DNA from: Solenopsis invicta
Taxonomy: Eukaryota > Arthropoda > Insecta > Hymenoptera > Formicidae
Reading direction: 5' to 3'
NCBI RefSeq assembly: GCF_016802725.1
Contig: NC_052672.1
Location: forward strand, 8,089,685 to 8,153,684
DNA length: 64,000 nt
Position 1 is the first letter of the stretch. Each line of letters begins with the position of its first letter. Under the pieces are notes generated by a model that had not been told where the DNA came from, searched no databases, and saw only the letters and a list, made by a program, of their open reading frames with translations. Positions 1 to 13,180 of this stretch are shown here, piece by piece. Made by a program: the position numbers and the translations under genes.

Positions 1-556
1 ACTGTGCATATACTATTGATTGATGTAGTTATGAGTTTAAAAATCATACTATTCACTATTTTTCAGTGGGTAATACACTGGTTCCGATTTAGAAAGTAAA
101 TTATAAACTTATGGCAAATATTACGGTCATTTTTTAATATTTTTGAATTTATGTGCAATTATTTAGATAAAATAAATCAACTGGATAAATGAGAAAATTT
201 ATGGAATATATCAAAGTCAAGTACGTTAAAGTTATCATAAAAAAAAATGAATCAACGTAAATATTTTCGTACGTACTGTCTAAATCGCCAATCGGAATGT
301 ATTATTTACTGAAAAACAGTCTAATTTTAATACTATATTTATAAATATAACTATATCAGTCAGTGATATATGCATTTCACAGATTTTAGTCAGTAAGAGT
401 ATCTTCTTCATAATTAGAGTCATTGTAGGACACTGAATAATTATTACTATTGTACTGGAAGTAACACTTGCAGTTATAACTACTGCAAATCAGTAAAATT
501 TTACTGTTTTATATTTAGAAAGTAAAAATGATTATCAATCTTTAAACTTTTTTTAG
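1..556 (+). other. Intron of copy 0 (between the D2 exons)
   Basis: Non-coding, AT-rich. It aligns almost base for base with 27567-28086, the intron between exons 27 and 28 of copy A. It ends in a T-rich tract and AG at 555-556. No other feature seen. Confidence 0.7.
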
Positions 557-2204
557 GCTTGCTGTAAGATCGCTCCTACAAGCGGTGAGATTAAACCAAT
601 CCCATATTTGCATATTACTGCGAAAGAAGTCGTGAAAGAAAAATATTATACATCACAAAAATTATTGCTCGTTGATAATTCCGAGGTACATCAAATCAAT
701 ACCATAACTTTACAGTTTCTATTTGCTTTTACCTACTCTACGTGATGATCCTTTGTCGCAGGAACCTCCAAGAAAACAATATGTGACTATAATGTGTTTA
801 ACGGAATGGAAACCTGGAAGAAATCAACCACTGCCCCCAGTTGGGTCGATGGTGACGTTTTGGCAAGCAGCTGAAAATATCGCGAGAGTCAGTGGACCCA
901 CTGTAACACTTTGCCAGTAAATAATAAAATATTATTTTATGTGTATAACGTAGAGATATGCAAATTTAAATCGATACGAATCAAAATCAAAGTTTGTTCG
1001 GTTCAATTTCGTTTTCCGATTCGAATAAATCGATAATCTCGAATCGTCAACGAATCGATTTTAAATCTTTCTGCTTTTAAATGTTTAATATATTAGTTTA
1101 TAAAATCTGCATTTTATATTCTGTGTCTGGTGTTTATTAATAGTTTATTAATTCATAAATTTTTTGATATTTATTATAACATTCTTGTGTAACACAATTT
1201 CCTTGGTGAAACATTTTGTTAAAGTAATAATTTTCTCATTAAAAAAAAAGATTTGCAACAGTATTTATAACATATTATTATATTCAAAACAACACGTAAT
1301 GTAAATTTGGGAAATGTGACTTCAATTCGATTCACATTCGAATTGGAAAGATTGTGAAGAGATTCATATATGGTTCGATATAAAAATTTCAAATTTAATT
1401 CAATTAATTTCAAGCATATTATAAAAGATTTGATTCGATTCGATCACGAAGATGTTTGATTGGCACATTATTAGTATAAAATTATTTAAATTTTGGAAAA
1501 CTTTATGTTTGCTTTAAGTAATATAAATTGTTTTATATTTCATTTGAATTTTTATTCTTTTATTTTTAAATAATCAAATCAGAAGTAAATTATTGTAACA
1601 ATTTTTCCAATTACCTATTTGATTCGTGTTTTCAAATCAATGTTACTCAAAACTTTCATAAGTAAAACGATCTTTCAGTGACGGAATAACTGGATGTGGT
1701 CTCTATCTAGCATTGAGTTTCTTGTTGGAACGAATGGTTGTCGAAAAAGAATGCGATGTTTATTTAGCGGTGCAATCTGTCAAACGGTCAAGAAGAGATT
1801 TTGTTTCTTTTCTGGTAATGTATCAATGTCATAATAGCAAACGGAAATATTGATAAGAATTTCATCGATACAAAATTGTAATCGATTTCCCGATGAGATA
1901 ACAGATTATAGAGCTGGTATTTATAGTCAATTCTTATATTTAAGACTGGCCTAAACACTAATATCTTAATATGTCATCAACCAATCACAGAGACAAACTA
2001 TTATCTTCAGACATTACTTGACGAGTTTCAAATAAGGTTTGATTATGAATACTAGTCTATTAGGAAACTTCAGAAACACATAAATGGTTAAAAAGTACTT
2101 ATTTATTAATAAGTACTTTTTATTTATTATTTAAATTACTAATTTTATTTATTATTTAGGAACATCTGGAATATTTATATGATGCTGTGGAGGCTGTGTT
2201 TTAG
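557..2204 (+). CDS. Copy 0: C-terminal end of an upstream receptor-type PTP-like gene (5' part outside window)
   Basis: Five coding exons at 557-685, 762-916, 1679-1814 and 2160-2204 (stop TAG 2202-2204), read as four blocks with AG/GT borders and matching phases (0, 0, 2, 0); together they give the last 154 residues of the protein. They encode the second half of the D2 phosphatase-like domain: the WPD-loop equivalent reads TEWKPGRNQ, the P-loop equivalent TLCHDGITGCG, and the end is LEYLYDAVEAVF. The Cys is kept, but the general-acid Asp and the P-loop Arg are not. The intron at 686-761 is only 76 bases. The protein differs from copy A at about 8 of 154 positions, so this end is well conserved. 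Upstream exons must lie left of base 1. By synteny with copy A it is a member of the same tandem family. Confidence 0.85.
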
Positions 2205-5040
2205 GAGTTTTTCATAGGCTATGCGAATTTTTTGTAAAGCAAGAATAATCAAGCTATATTCTTGCATACACATACAGCAATGCTTGGACATAACATCATG
2301 CACAAATCATGTGAATATTCATAATGAAATCTCTCGCACTACGAAGAGGGTGAAACAAAGGTTGTCGAAGACTTTCTTCAATAACTACAAAGATGTAATC
2401 GTACTACCGCGACATCGAAAATCCTAGTGAATCTACCTGAGAAAAAAGTCCACCGTAAAAGAAAATAACAATGTTTTAGCTATATTTGAATTATTTTTTA
2501 AAGTTTAACTTTCTTTTTTTATTATATAACCATAATCAATTATTGATATGATACTGATTGTATAATTTACTGAAATTAAGGAAAAGCAATTATATTTCTT
2601 AATATAATGTTTCACACAAGAATTGTTTGTGAAATTCTTAAACTTGGAGCAAAAATTTAATAAATAATTTATAGTTTTTACTAATCTTAAAAAATAATTT
2701 TAAGTCCATAATAAAATTATAAACAAACAAGACAAATATTGTATTTCACAAAAGCATATATGTATAAAGTGTATGTAAATTTTACAAACTTTTTTTATTG
2801 GTAAATTTTAATTGTCGATGCAATATTGTCATTATGAAAACGACTGTGATTTGATACTTTTCCTCATGAATGTTTTTGATTAATCAACTCTAGAACATTT
2901 TCGATTAGTGCATTTCAATAGCGTGCGACAAAATAAACGATCACTCGCAAGAGATATTTGAATAACAACTAAACTAAAAAAATTAGTTTTTATTGACACT
3001 GAAATCCCTACAAACTTTCCTGAAAATCGTCTTCCAGTGAAAGGAAATGACAGAGAATAACGCAAAAAAATGACTCGCGTTAAATCTTGTTCAAGCCAAA
3101 GATAGTTGCCATCCTGGTTATGGGAGATAATTGAATAGAGTTAGATAGATAAAATAAGATGAAAAAAATAAAAATAATTATTTTTCTAACAATACAATTT
3201 TTTCGTTACATTGTTAAGATTATATATGTGTCGTATTTTAAAAAACTTTATTTAAAAAATTTAAGAATAAATGTGGATTTTGATATTGCCATCTTTAAAA
3301 TAATAAATAATGAATCAAATTTAAGCAAAAAATTATAATTTGCTGTTTAAAGATATAAAGATTTTTTAATAACATTAATAAACATTGTAAAAAACTTGAC
3401 AAAAGATTGTTAATAATGGGTTAAAAATGTAATAACAGTCGTTGTTGATGCATTTTCATTAGAATTGCGTTATATATAGGTATGTATATTATGTCTCAAA
3501 ACATTACCAAGAATATAAAAATTTTACAATGTTTTACAGTTATGCTAGAATATATGTGTAAAATTTGAATATTATTCTTTTATTGTTTAAAAATTATTCA
3601 ATTTTTTATTTAATCTTGACTCTTATGTAAAGTCACGTTTTGTAGTTTTTAATACAAAGATATGGAAATATCGTTGAAAATTAAATCCAAATTGTTATAT
3701 ACTAATAAGACTGTAACAAATAAGTATTTCTGTAAACATTTATTTAGATCTATTTACTTGTTTAAAAATTATTTAAACCTATATAAAAATATGATCATTT
3801 TCATTACAAATATTGTTATAATCAAACTAAATTTTTTCTTATTTTCTTTTTTGCAATTGGTTTAAAAACCAAAATTCCGGCACTTGCAAGCAATTTTTAT
3901 ATCGCTGATTAGGAAAAAAGAAATAATAAACATAAAAATCTTTTAATTTTTAAATTTCGATAACTCATATTGCATGTCCAAAATAATCTTAAATGTTTTA
4001 ATAAGAAAACAAACGTATTAATACATTATTATAGCTAAATTTTAGGTATTTAATTTTTTTATTCCACAAATTTTTCAGAATAATCAAAAGACAGTCGCGC
4101 CAAATGATGCGCAGGGAAGAGAGACCGCGTCTCTTTAGGCGAGCAGCGTCTTCTGAGAAGCCAATAATTAGTTGACTTTACTTACTTTTCATAAACACGA
4201 CTGTTTCACTAAGTATGAAAGTCCCGCTATAATTATAGATTACTCTTTCAAAAATATAGCAAACGTATATCAGAATCTTAGCAATAAATTAAATTTTATT
4301 GCTAGCTGCAGAAAGAAATTGATTCGGTGCATGACTTTTTCATTGGATCATTTGTAAATTGTTACGACAGAGGATCCCCATAGAGATACGTAAAACAAAA
4401 ACAAAAAAAAAGAAAACAATAAAGCAGTTTTTGATCATTGCTACTAGCATACTATTTTAGAAGAAATACGAAAATGTAATCAAAAATGTTACAATGTTAT
4501 TGTGTCCAATATTTATTGGCAGATAAGGAGAAATGCTCCTCATAATTCTGATACACGCATTCAAGACACAGCGCATTAGAACGCATGCTGCATGCTCGCC
4601 GCTATGATGCCTTCTTCCCTTTTGCACAGCATCGCGCAATAGTCTCTTCCGATCTCAATGTCGATACGATCGATACATCGAGGTCGCGCGCGTAACTTAA
4701 AAAAACTATACTATATTTTAAGGATCGCATCCTACAAAAAGATAATTCATTCAATGACAGATATTACTTTTTACTTTCAAATATCTTTTTATGATCGAAT
4801 GAGAAATTATGTAGAAGAATACAGTATAAATTCTAATAAGACTGGAAATCATAATACAAATTGAAATAATGAATATGGCATTACTGATCGAAAGCAGTTC
4901 TGAGTATTCAATTCTTTCTATGTAAATTTATAAGAATTTACAAAATTCTCCCAAACTGCACGTCGTAATATTGCTGGACTTAAAACACAGCACCAAAGAT
5001 AGAGGCTTCAAAAATAGCATTACATTTATAAAAGACACAT
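2205..5040. other. 3' flank of copy 0 and intergenic spacer
   Basis: No gene is recognised. Open frames here are short and not conserved as protein. The stretch aligns along its length with 29705-32510 downstream of copy A, so it is part of the duplicated unit. A more GC-rich patch sits near 4095-4160 and 4560-4700. The 3' end of the transcript should lie in the first few hundred bases. Confidence 0.6.
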
Positions 5041-6780
5041 ATTTTTAGGGGACAAAATAAGACACATATTTTTTTATACGTACCCAATCTGACTTTTAGA
5101 AGGTGTAACACCCTTTTGAAGAAAATCGGTTTTTTTTTTTTTTAAGCATATATCGTTGAAATTATAAAATTTTCTATTATAAGATAGAAAAAAATGTCCT
5201 GATTAAAAGTTAAATGGCTTGAGGAGTACTTTATAAAAATAATAAAAAATTGTTTTTTTATTTTTTATACTTTTCCCCATCACTTACTTGTTTTATTCAA
5301 AATTTTTATTTCTCATTATGAGTAAAATAAAGCTTATTTTATTACAAATTCAACGGATGGATAAAGTTCTGTTCCAACATTTTCCCAAAATAATTAAAAA
5401 TGTCTCTACAGGCTGGTACGCACACTCGTCCGAGCGCTACGGAAGTATCCTTTTCCGATTTTGACGAGCCTTTAATATGTTGTACAGATCAGAGCCTTTA
5501 ATAATTGTAGTACAGATCAAAATAAGGGATATATGTATTTTTTTTTATACGTGCCTAATCTCAATTTTAGGGGGTGTAACATCCTTTTAAAAAAATTTTT
5601 TCTCTATTTAAAGCATATAGCGTCAAAACTTTAAGAGACAGAAAAAAACGTTCTAATTAAAAGATTTTGCTTATAAAAAAAAATAAAAATTTTGAAAAAA
5701 AGTGGTGGGAAAAAAATAAAAAATTGTTTTAAATGTTTTTATCATTATTATAAAACACTTGTTCAGACATTTAACTTTTAATCAGAACATTTTTTTCTAT
5801 TTTCTATAGTTTTGACAATATTCGCTTCAAAAGAAAAAAACCGATTTTCTTCAAAAGGACGTTTCACTCCCTAAAAGTGAGATAGGGTACGTATAAAAAA
5901 AAATACGTGTCTCTTATTTTGATCTGTACAACGTATTAAACGCTCGTCAAAATCGAAGGGGGATACTTCCATAGTACACGGACGGGTGCGCGTAGCATGC
6001 GTTATGGAGTGGCTTTTAATTATTTTTGGAAAATGGAAATGTAGCAACATAACTTTATCATGTACCATTGAATTCGTAATAAAATAAGCTATATTTTGCT
6101 TATAAAAAGAAATAAAAATTTAAAAAAATAAGTAGATGGTGGAGGAAAATATTTAAAAAATTAAAAAAAATTTCTTTATTACTGTTACAAAGTACTCTTG
6201 CAGCCATTCAACTTTTATTGAGAACATTTTTCTCTATCTCTTCGACGATACACGCTTCGAAAGAAAAAAACCGATTTTCTTCAAAGGGGTGTTTCACCCT
6301 TAAAAATGCATTAGGGCACGTATAAAAAAATTCGTGTCTCTTATTTTGATCTGTACAACACATTAAAAGCACGTCGAAATCAGAGGGAGTCACTTCCGTA
6401 GCACACGAACGCGCGGACAGGTGCGCGTGCCATGCGTAAGAAGGGTTTTTAATTATTTTTGGAACATGGAAATGTCGGAACATAACTTCTTATATCGTTG
6501 AATTCGTAATAAAATAAGCTTTATTTTGCGTATAAAAGAAAATAAAAATTTTGAAAAAAATAGGTAAGTGGTGAGAGAAAGTATAAAAAAATTTTTTTTA
6601 ATTTATAAAGTACTCTTCAAGCCAATCAACTTTCATTTAGAACATTTTTCTCTATCTCTTACGTTAAGTTTCGACGATATATGCTTAAAAAAAAAACCAA
6701 TTTTCTTCAAAGGGATTTTACCCCTTAAAATGGGCACGTAGAAAAAATTACGTGCCCCTTATTTTGACCTAGAATACATA
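5040..6780. repeat. Array of alternating inverted repeat modules upstream of copy A
   Basis: A roughly 450-base module recurs about four times in both orientations. Recognisable marks are GAAGAAAATCGG followed by a T tract (forward) or AAAAACCGATTTTCTTC (reverse), TATACGTGCCC/ACGTGTCTCTTATTTTG, ATTCGTAATAAAATAAGC, and a GCGCTACGGAAGTATCC segment. The same array occurs at 34436-35745 upstream of copy B, so it predates the duplication. A decayed related piece is at about 12000-12130 and 41460-41600. It looks like nested palindromic MITEs; the family is not identified. Confidence 0.6.
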
Positions 6781-6788
6781 TTCTAAGC

Positions 6789-7327
6789 CAGTGCTGTCAG
6801 CTACTTGCAACTTTCGGTCGGATTTTTCGACGCACGCTTATTGCTCCCCTCTCACCGCTCGCGCCTTAGCAACGGCGTAACTAAGGAGTGCGACATATCG
6901 TCAAGACCATGCGTAATACAAAAGTTATAAGTTATAAGTACTTTAAAATCTTTGAATTTTAAATAATAAATAAATTGCACAAATTTTTAATTTTACAGTA
7001 CACATACGTTATAATATACGTAATAATAGTATAATAATTATTATTTAATTATGTAATAATAAAATATTACTTAATGTAATTATTAAAATGTAAAAAAAAA
7101 ATTTCAATAACTTTTGTAGAATTATAAGACATTAAATAATTAGATTGTTTTATGACTCATGATCTTATAACTTTTATATTACGCACGGTCTTGAGACGAT
7201 GTGTCGCGCTCCTTATTGTTAGTTACGCCGTCCGGCGGCGCCGTTGGTAAGGCGCGAGCGGCGGGAGGGGAGCAATAGGCGTGCGTCGAAAAATCCGGCC
7301 GAAAGTTGCAAGTAGCTGACAGCACTG
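6789..7327. mobile_element. hAT-type MITE with 8-bp target duplication
   Basis: 539 bases with long terminal inverted repeats (more than 120 bases) that start CAGTGCTGTCAGCTACTTGC and end in the reverse complement. The core is AT-rich and there is no transposase frame. It is flanked by the direct repeat TTCTAAGC at 6781-6788 and 7328-7335. An 8-bp duplication with CAG...CTG ends is typical of hAT elements. The matching place upstream of copy B (about 35731-35745) has no insertion. Confidence 0.85.
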
Positions 7328-7369
7328 TTCTAAGCTAATCAAAATCGGAGGGGAACAGCTCTATCACTT

Positions 7370-7700
7370 TCCTTTGAGTGAGATAACTTGAAGTGGGGAC
7401 ACAAAACTTCATGTTATCTTAGTCTGTTATCGCGAACTTTCTTTTCATCGGTTTTAGACTAACATTACTGTTACGGAATCTTGGTAGTATAAAAACGGAC
7501 ACAGTGCAAAACGTTTCTACACAAATTTAATGCTGTATTACTTCATTATTAAGCCGTGTAGTGTAAAATGCTGTCTTCACATACATGAGTGTGATTCGTA
7601 TATACGTGTTTATGTCTTCGCATACATATGTAAACGTCTTCTTAAACAAAACTGTTTTATTAGAATCAAATTGGCAATAAACTTTTTTAAATTAAAAAGT
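7370..7700 (+). promoter_or_regulatory. Candidate promoter/5' leader of copy A
   Basis: This stretch, 110 to 440 bases before the start codon, is much more similar to its copy B counterpart (35760-36110) than the rest of the upstream DNA. A TATAAAA at 7488-7494 is TATGAAA (35894-35900) in copy B. The transcription start cannot be fixed from sequence; the high conservation is the main evidence. Confidence 0.35.
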
Positions 7701-7810
7701 AACTAAACTGAAAGTAATCTAAACTAATTAATTATATATGGTCTGTCATGTTGAACCATTTATTTTTATTTTAATAATCATTAATCTTACAAATATTTCA
7801 AACGTTGACA

Positions 7811-10800
7811 ATGAAAAAAATGGAGATGGACGTATTAATGTTTCTTATCTTTGTGAGCCAAGTATTACTTATTTTTGGAAACGTAATTTTAATGCAGAAT
7901 TTCTTCCCATTAAAAAATAAGAAGAAATTCATATGTGTCTCTGAAAATGATGGCAGTGCTCTTGTATGGAATCGTCAGCCGTCAACTCAGAAATTTTTCG
8001 AGGACGAGGGTAACATACTTACTTTTATTTTATTGGATAACTTTGCTCATAATCAATATTTAATATAATTTCTAAAATATTTTTTTGAAAAATATATATT
8101 GCTCGTTGGGTTAAAAAAACATTTCGGTAAATATACAGATAAGGGAAGACAACCCTAATGACCTTGACCATGGCATATGTTGTCAAGGTCATGACCCTGA
8201 GTAACAAGTTTTAGCCATCGTTCGCCCTTCGTTAAAAAGTTATAATCATAAAAAGTTTGTAAATATTAAAAGTAATAACTACACACACACACGCGCGCGC
8301 GCACGCACACACGCACACACGCACACGCACACGCACACATAAAATAACATACGCACATAATTTAATAACATAAAAAGGCTTTTCTTATTTTTGGAAACAT
8401 CGAAGTCTTAGAACGAACATAGCAGATCTCCTGTGATAATTTTAGATTTTTTTAAAATTCAGACTAAAGTTTCATAAAGATTTCATAATGATTTCGGGGA
8501 TACGATAAAATAAATTTAGTAGAAAATTTATTATGAAATCATGCATGCAGTTGTTGAAAAAAATTTTTTTTTGCAATTGGACGTTGTCAAGATTTATTGA
8601 GATGAGTTTTTAAACATTGTTTATTATAAAATAAACAAATATTTAGTAATAAATCCTGTATGCAGTGATAGAGGAAAGTCATATTAATAGAAAAATATTA
8701 GATGATTTGCTTAATTATAAATATTAGATTTGGTGATAGTAAAACCGTAAATCGTGGAACTCACAATATGAGACAATTAAAAATCCCCATTTATTATTGC
8801 ATATTCTGACTTCCCAAAAATGCTTCCCAAATAATAAAGTTTTTCATTGAAAACTTTCGAACTATGAGGCTTGAAAGTTATGGTTTTCAGCATTAGCACT
8901 GAGTTTTTAAATTATTTTAAATAGAATAGATTTTGGAGAAAAATGTTACGTATAAAAGTTTTGAAATATCAAAAGAGCTACTTTATTGGTCAAGTAGATT
9001 TCTTGAGTCTGGAGCCAAATTTGAACCTAGTAAGATCTAAGTCGATAAAACCCATCTCATATGAAAAAATCTTTGTGTCTCATATCAGGAACCCTTTTTT
9101 TGAGTTAAAAAAATCGGCAATTTTGATAAAAAATTTTATATACAATAAAAAATAACTATTATTGTTTGCTAACTTTTAACGACAAAACTTAAATATATTT
9201 AATATAATTTGGATATAAAAATAGGAGTTAATGGTATAAATTAAATAAATTATAAGCATTTAAAAAAAGTTATCTTATAATAAGCAACTTTACCCTACTA
9301 AATAAAATTAATCATAAACCATTTGATGTTATATTACATTTATAAGTAGCAATTTTTTTATTATCAAATAATATTTCAGAGAGATTCAATATTTATGAGT
9401 CTAATGGATTTAAAAAGAATGATATAATGTGTGAGATGAATGCAAATAAAGGATGCTTAGAGTCATGGATTAAACGAGACTGGAATCTTACAAATTCTTT
9501 ATTAACACCTATGGGTCCAGTATTTGATCAACGGTGGGAAGGTAAAAGCCTCGCAGGCAAAATATTCACATATATGTAGAATTTATTTAATGTTATAAAC
9601 AAAATATACTATTATGGTAACTACAAAAAACATTCACTTAAAATTTTCAGAATTTCAACAGAACGTAACTTCTTACCCTAATGGATTCTATAAAGTTCTT
9701 AGAACTAATTTTAGTAACGAAATAAAGCTTTCTTTTTCCATTCGTGCGGTTTACGACGTTGATATATTAATTTGCAACGGCGAGGATATTTACAGAGATT
9801 CTTGCTATTGGATCATATTAAATATTGAAGACTATACACAATCTGAAATTCAAAAATGTGTAACAGAAGTCCCCGGATTCAATAAATCTAAGGATTATCC
9901 TGAGAAAGATTCAAAATGTTATAATCCAGAATCAGACAATGTAAATAAATTACATAATGTTTTGCTGCTTAAAACTATCTAATTCTCAATTTAGTACTGT
10001 GAAAATGTTTTTTAAAGCACATAGTAAATTTAAAAATAAATCAATTTAAAAACTTCCTAGACATATTTAAACATCATTCTAACAAGGGAACACCATAGTG
10101 TTATCTTGCAATTTTAATAAACATTAGATATGTCAAAATATAAGTAACAATAAGATATACGTTTTTTTTATAAATACTGAGTCGCTCATTAAAGTTTCGC
10201 CTAATGCAAATGGCACTGAACTGCACACAGCAAGCGGCAAGCATCGAGCAGCAGACTTCATTGATTGGCTGTTGCTCGACGCTTACCGCTTGCTGCGTGC
10301 AGTGTGCAATGGCATAAGGCAATATTGGATTCCGTACGCCAATTTACATATATATAAAATTTCCAAAGAATTTCTCTTATATTAAAGCTTCTAAACTCAT
10401 TCTAAAAGCACAGCATTGTTCTATGTTGTAATTTCCAAAGCCAACTGCTTATTTTATACGTATAAAGTCTCAATTTCTTTGCGTAGCAAATGTTGACTAA
10501 CTATATTTTTATACACCCAGAAAAAAGTTTCTTTAAGTCAAAAAATTTTTGTTTGACTCAAAGAAATTCGTACATTGCTATACGGTTAAAATACTAATAA
10601 CTAATGTTGTACATGCATTCTGATAACTAATGTTAAAGAAACGATTTTATCAATTTAAACTTTTCTTTGGGTGTAACGTTTTTTTCGTTTTTCATATCAA
10701 ATTGTAGCCACCACCCTTCGTTATTGTCTGTACTTTTATTCTGTAAGAGAATTTTTCAATCCGTGTCTTCAATAATAAAATTTGTCGATTCACGTATATA

Positions 10801-13180
10801 GACGACATCAGAATCGCCTTAAGTTGACGGATCAAAAAGGATAACAAATTTGATTTGGATGTTTTGGTTTGGAACAACCACAGATTTCGAAATGGCTCGG
10901 AAAAGCTTATATTAAATTCCTATCCAAAATTTTCATCAGGGTTAAACGTCTAAAAATTAGATGTTTAAAATTCAGACATCTAAAATTTAAACATCATTCA
11001 GACACCTAAAAATTAGACGTCTGAAAATCAGATATCTAAACATAAGATATCTAAAATTCAGACGTATAAATTTCAGAAATCTAAAATTCCAACTTAAAAA
11101 TTTTTTTATTAAAAAAAGAATTGAGGTTTTAACAATAATAATAAATTTTAAGACGACATAATTCTCATCATACCAGTTTGTTAGCCATAGAATATATTCT
11201 ACCAATCACTCTAAAAGTAGAAATTCATTGGATATATACAACAAACATAATTAAAAATTTACTGAAGAGAGAAAAGATGATGAGATAACAGCAAGGTCGT
11301 GAAATAATAAAACTAGTAACTAATACTGATAGCATACTGATAACTAATGTCAAAATAAACACTCTAAATTATAAAAATCACAAATTAATGATCCTTTGCA
11401 TATTATACATACTAATAAGTGCCAAAAGGTTGCATAAACGGTTTATAAAATACATTTTATTTGAAAAAGTTTCCTTTAACAATTCTTTTGCTGCTAATAC
11501 GCATTATGCAATGTTCATTAGGAGGATACAAAATGCAAGAACAGTCTTATGCTTGTAATGCAAATGGCTCATGATTATTTCACAACTTTTCTCTCTTTTT
11601 CTAAATGACAACTTTATATAACAAAATTAGACACACATTACGTAGCACACATCAAATTCAATTACAGTATTTGAGAATAATATTCAAGGCATTCGAGCTA
11701 GTTAAAATTAATTAATATCTTTTTGAAAATTATATGTACAAAAAGTATACTTATAAAAATTACTACTACCTGCAAAATTAAAAATCAGTTTTTTATAGAA
11801 ACACTGATGTACAGTAACCATCTGACAATGTGTAACTGTAAGGAAGTAATTTTAACAGAAACTTTTATAATTTAACACGAATTATACAAGATATTAAGCT
11901 ATCGCACTACTTCTCACGTACCTCACAAACCCTTTTCTCTACAATTTAAAAAAAAATGTTTTTTTATTTACGTTTGACGGTACTCGCTACAGTTTCGATG
12001 ATATCCGGGTAAAAGAAAAAAACCTATTTCTTCAAAGGAATATTATATTATCTTATGTGCGACTAAGCACTTACAAAAAAATTTATGTCTCTTGTTTTTA
12101 TTTATAATCGAAAAAAAACACTTGGTTATGTTCCCTTGAACAGAAACTTTAAAAGTCAAAATCCGCAACAGTTGTTGCGAAATACTTATGCCCCCCCCCG
12201 CATCTAAAATTATTGTATAATTAATACAGAACTCAGCGTTTGAATATATATGGCAAACGTTTGTTATTACATGGAACTTTGACATGGGAAAAGTAAATCT
12301 GTATGATACTGATAAGATCATTTTGACATATAAAGACGAGAAAAGGCAATTACGCTCAGACAATAATTATTACGTGTTCATTAGAAATGATAGGTCGAAA
12401 ATGGTAGAAGCGCGATTTCATATATGTAAGTACAAACAATTTGATAAAAAGTTGCTGTTAATCAAAAGATGAATTTATATTAAATATTAAAGGCGTAAGA
12501 AAAAAATAATTTTATTCAAGAATATTTGTGTGTCTAGATGACTTTTTGCATACGACTGTTGAGAATGCAACTTTAACGAGTCCAGTTTTTCAAGTTTATG
12601 ATGAAGTGATATGTGTACAACTATTAATTGGCCTTTGCGTTGAATGCGATGCACAAATAATATTGCGTGATTCCACGAACAATGCAATGTTAGCAATGGC
12701 AATAGTAAAAGGCTCAACAAAAAAAGCGGATCATGTCTTACCTATGTGGCAATCTGTCACTATCAAGAATAATTCGATCAACTATAGTAATTATAGTGTG
12801 ATTATCCAATTAATTCCTAAACTCAATAATCGTAACTTCAATCCGCTGTGGGCGATAGCAAATGTTCGCCAGTGTCCTCTAAATGGTACGAATCTTGTAT
12901 GTCTTATTATGTTCAAAATCTCCTTAAAGAAGTTATAAATCAAGTACTTTAGACATGCATCCAATAATTGTAACAGTTTTCCAGTAAATTAATTTTTTTA
13001 TATGTTTAATCATAATACACGTGTATTGATTATTTTTAGAAACCTTGAGGAAAAATGTTATAACTTTTAAAAATTATGACGAATTTGTCGAGGAGCAAAA
13101 CGTGATGTGTCAAAAATTATTTTATAATGAACATGCTGTCGTGAGTTCTACATCATACATGAAATCAGATATAAATCTTG
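7811..13180 (+). CDS. Copy A exons 1-6: signal peptide, Methyltransf_FA-like and MAM-like domains
   Basis: Exons 7811-8009, 9380-9541, 9651-9940, 12230-12425, 12538-12885, 13040-13180 (residues 1-445). Exon 1 has the signal peptide core VLMFLIFVSQVLLIFG. Exons 3-4 resemble the two halves of the Methyltransf_FA fold known from insect farnesoic acid O-methyltransferase-like proteins: SFSIRAVYDVDILIC and YWIILNIED, then TFVITWNFDMGKV. That resemblance is by eye, and the family name does not imply enzymatic activity. Exon 5 begins ATLTSPVFQVYDEVICVQL and ends PLWAIANVRQC, a spacing like MAM domains but without a sure assignment. Exon 6 is a Cys-poor linker. Many N-glycosylation sites (N-x-S/T) agree with an extracellular position. 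Confidence 0.75.

Noticed and set aside
723..761. Open frame running upstream of the exon at 762 (and likewise 28253-28291), suggesting a longer exon or a frameshifted gene
   Set aside because: A 76-base intron with GT at 686 and AG at 760-761 restores the correct frame and gives a canonical PTP alignment, so these bases are intronic.
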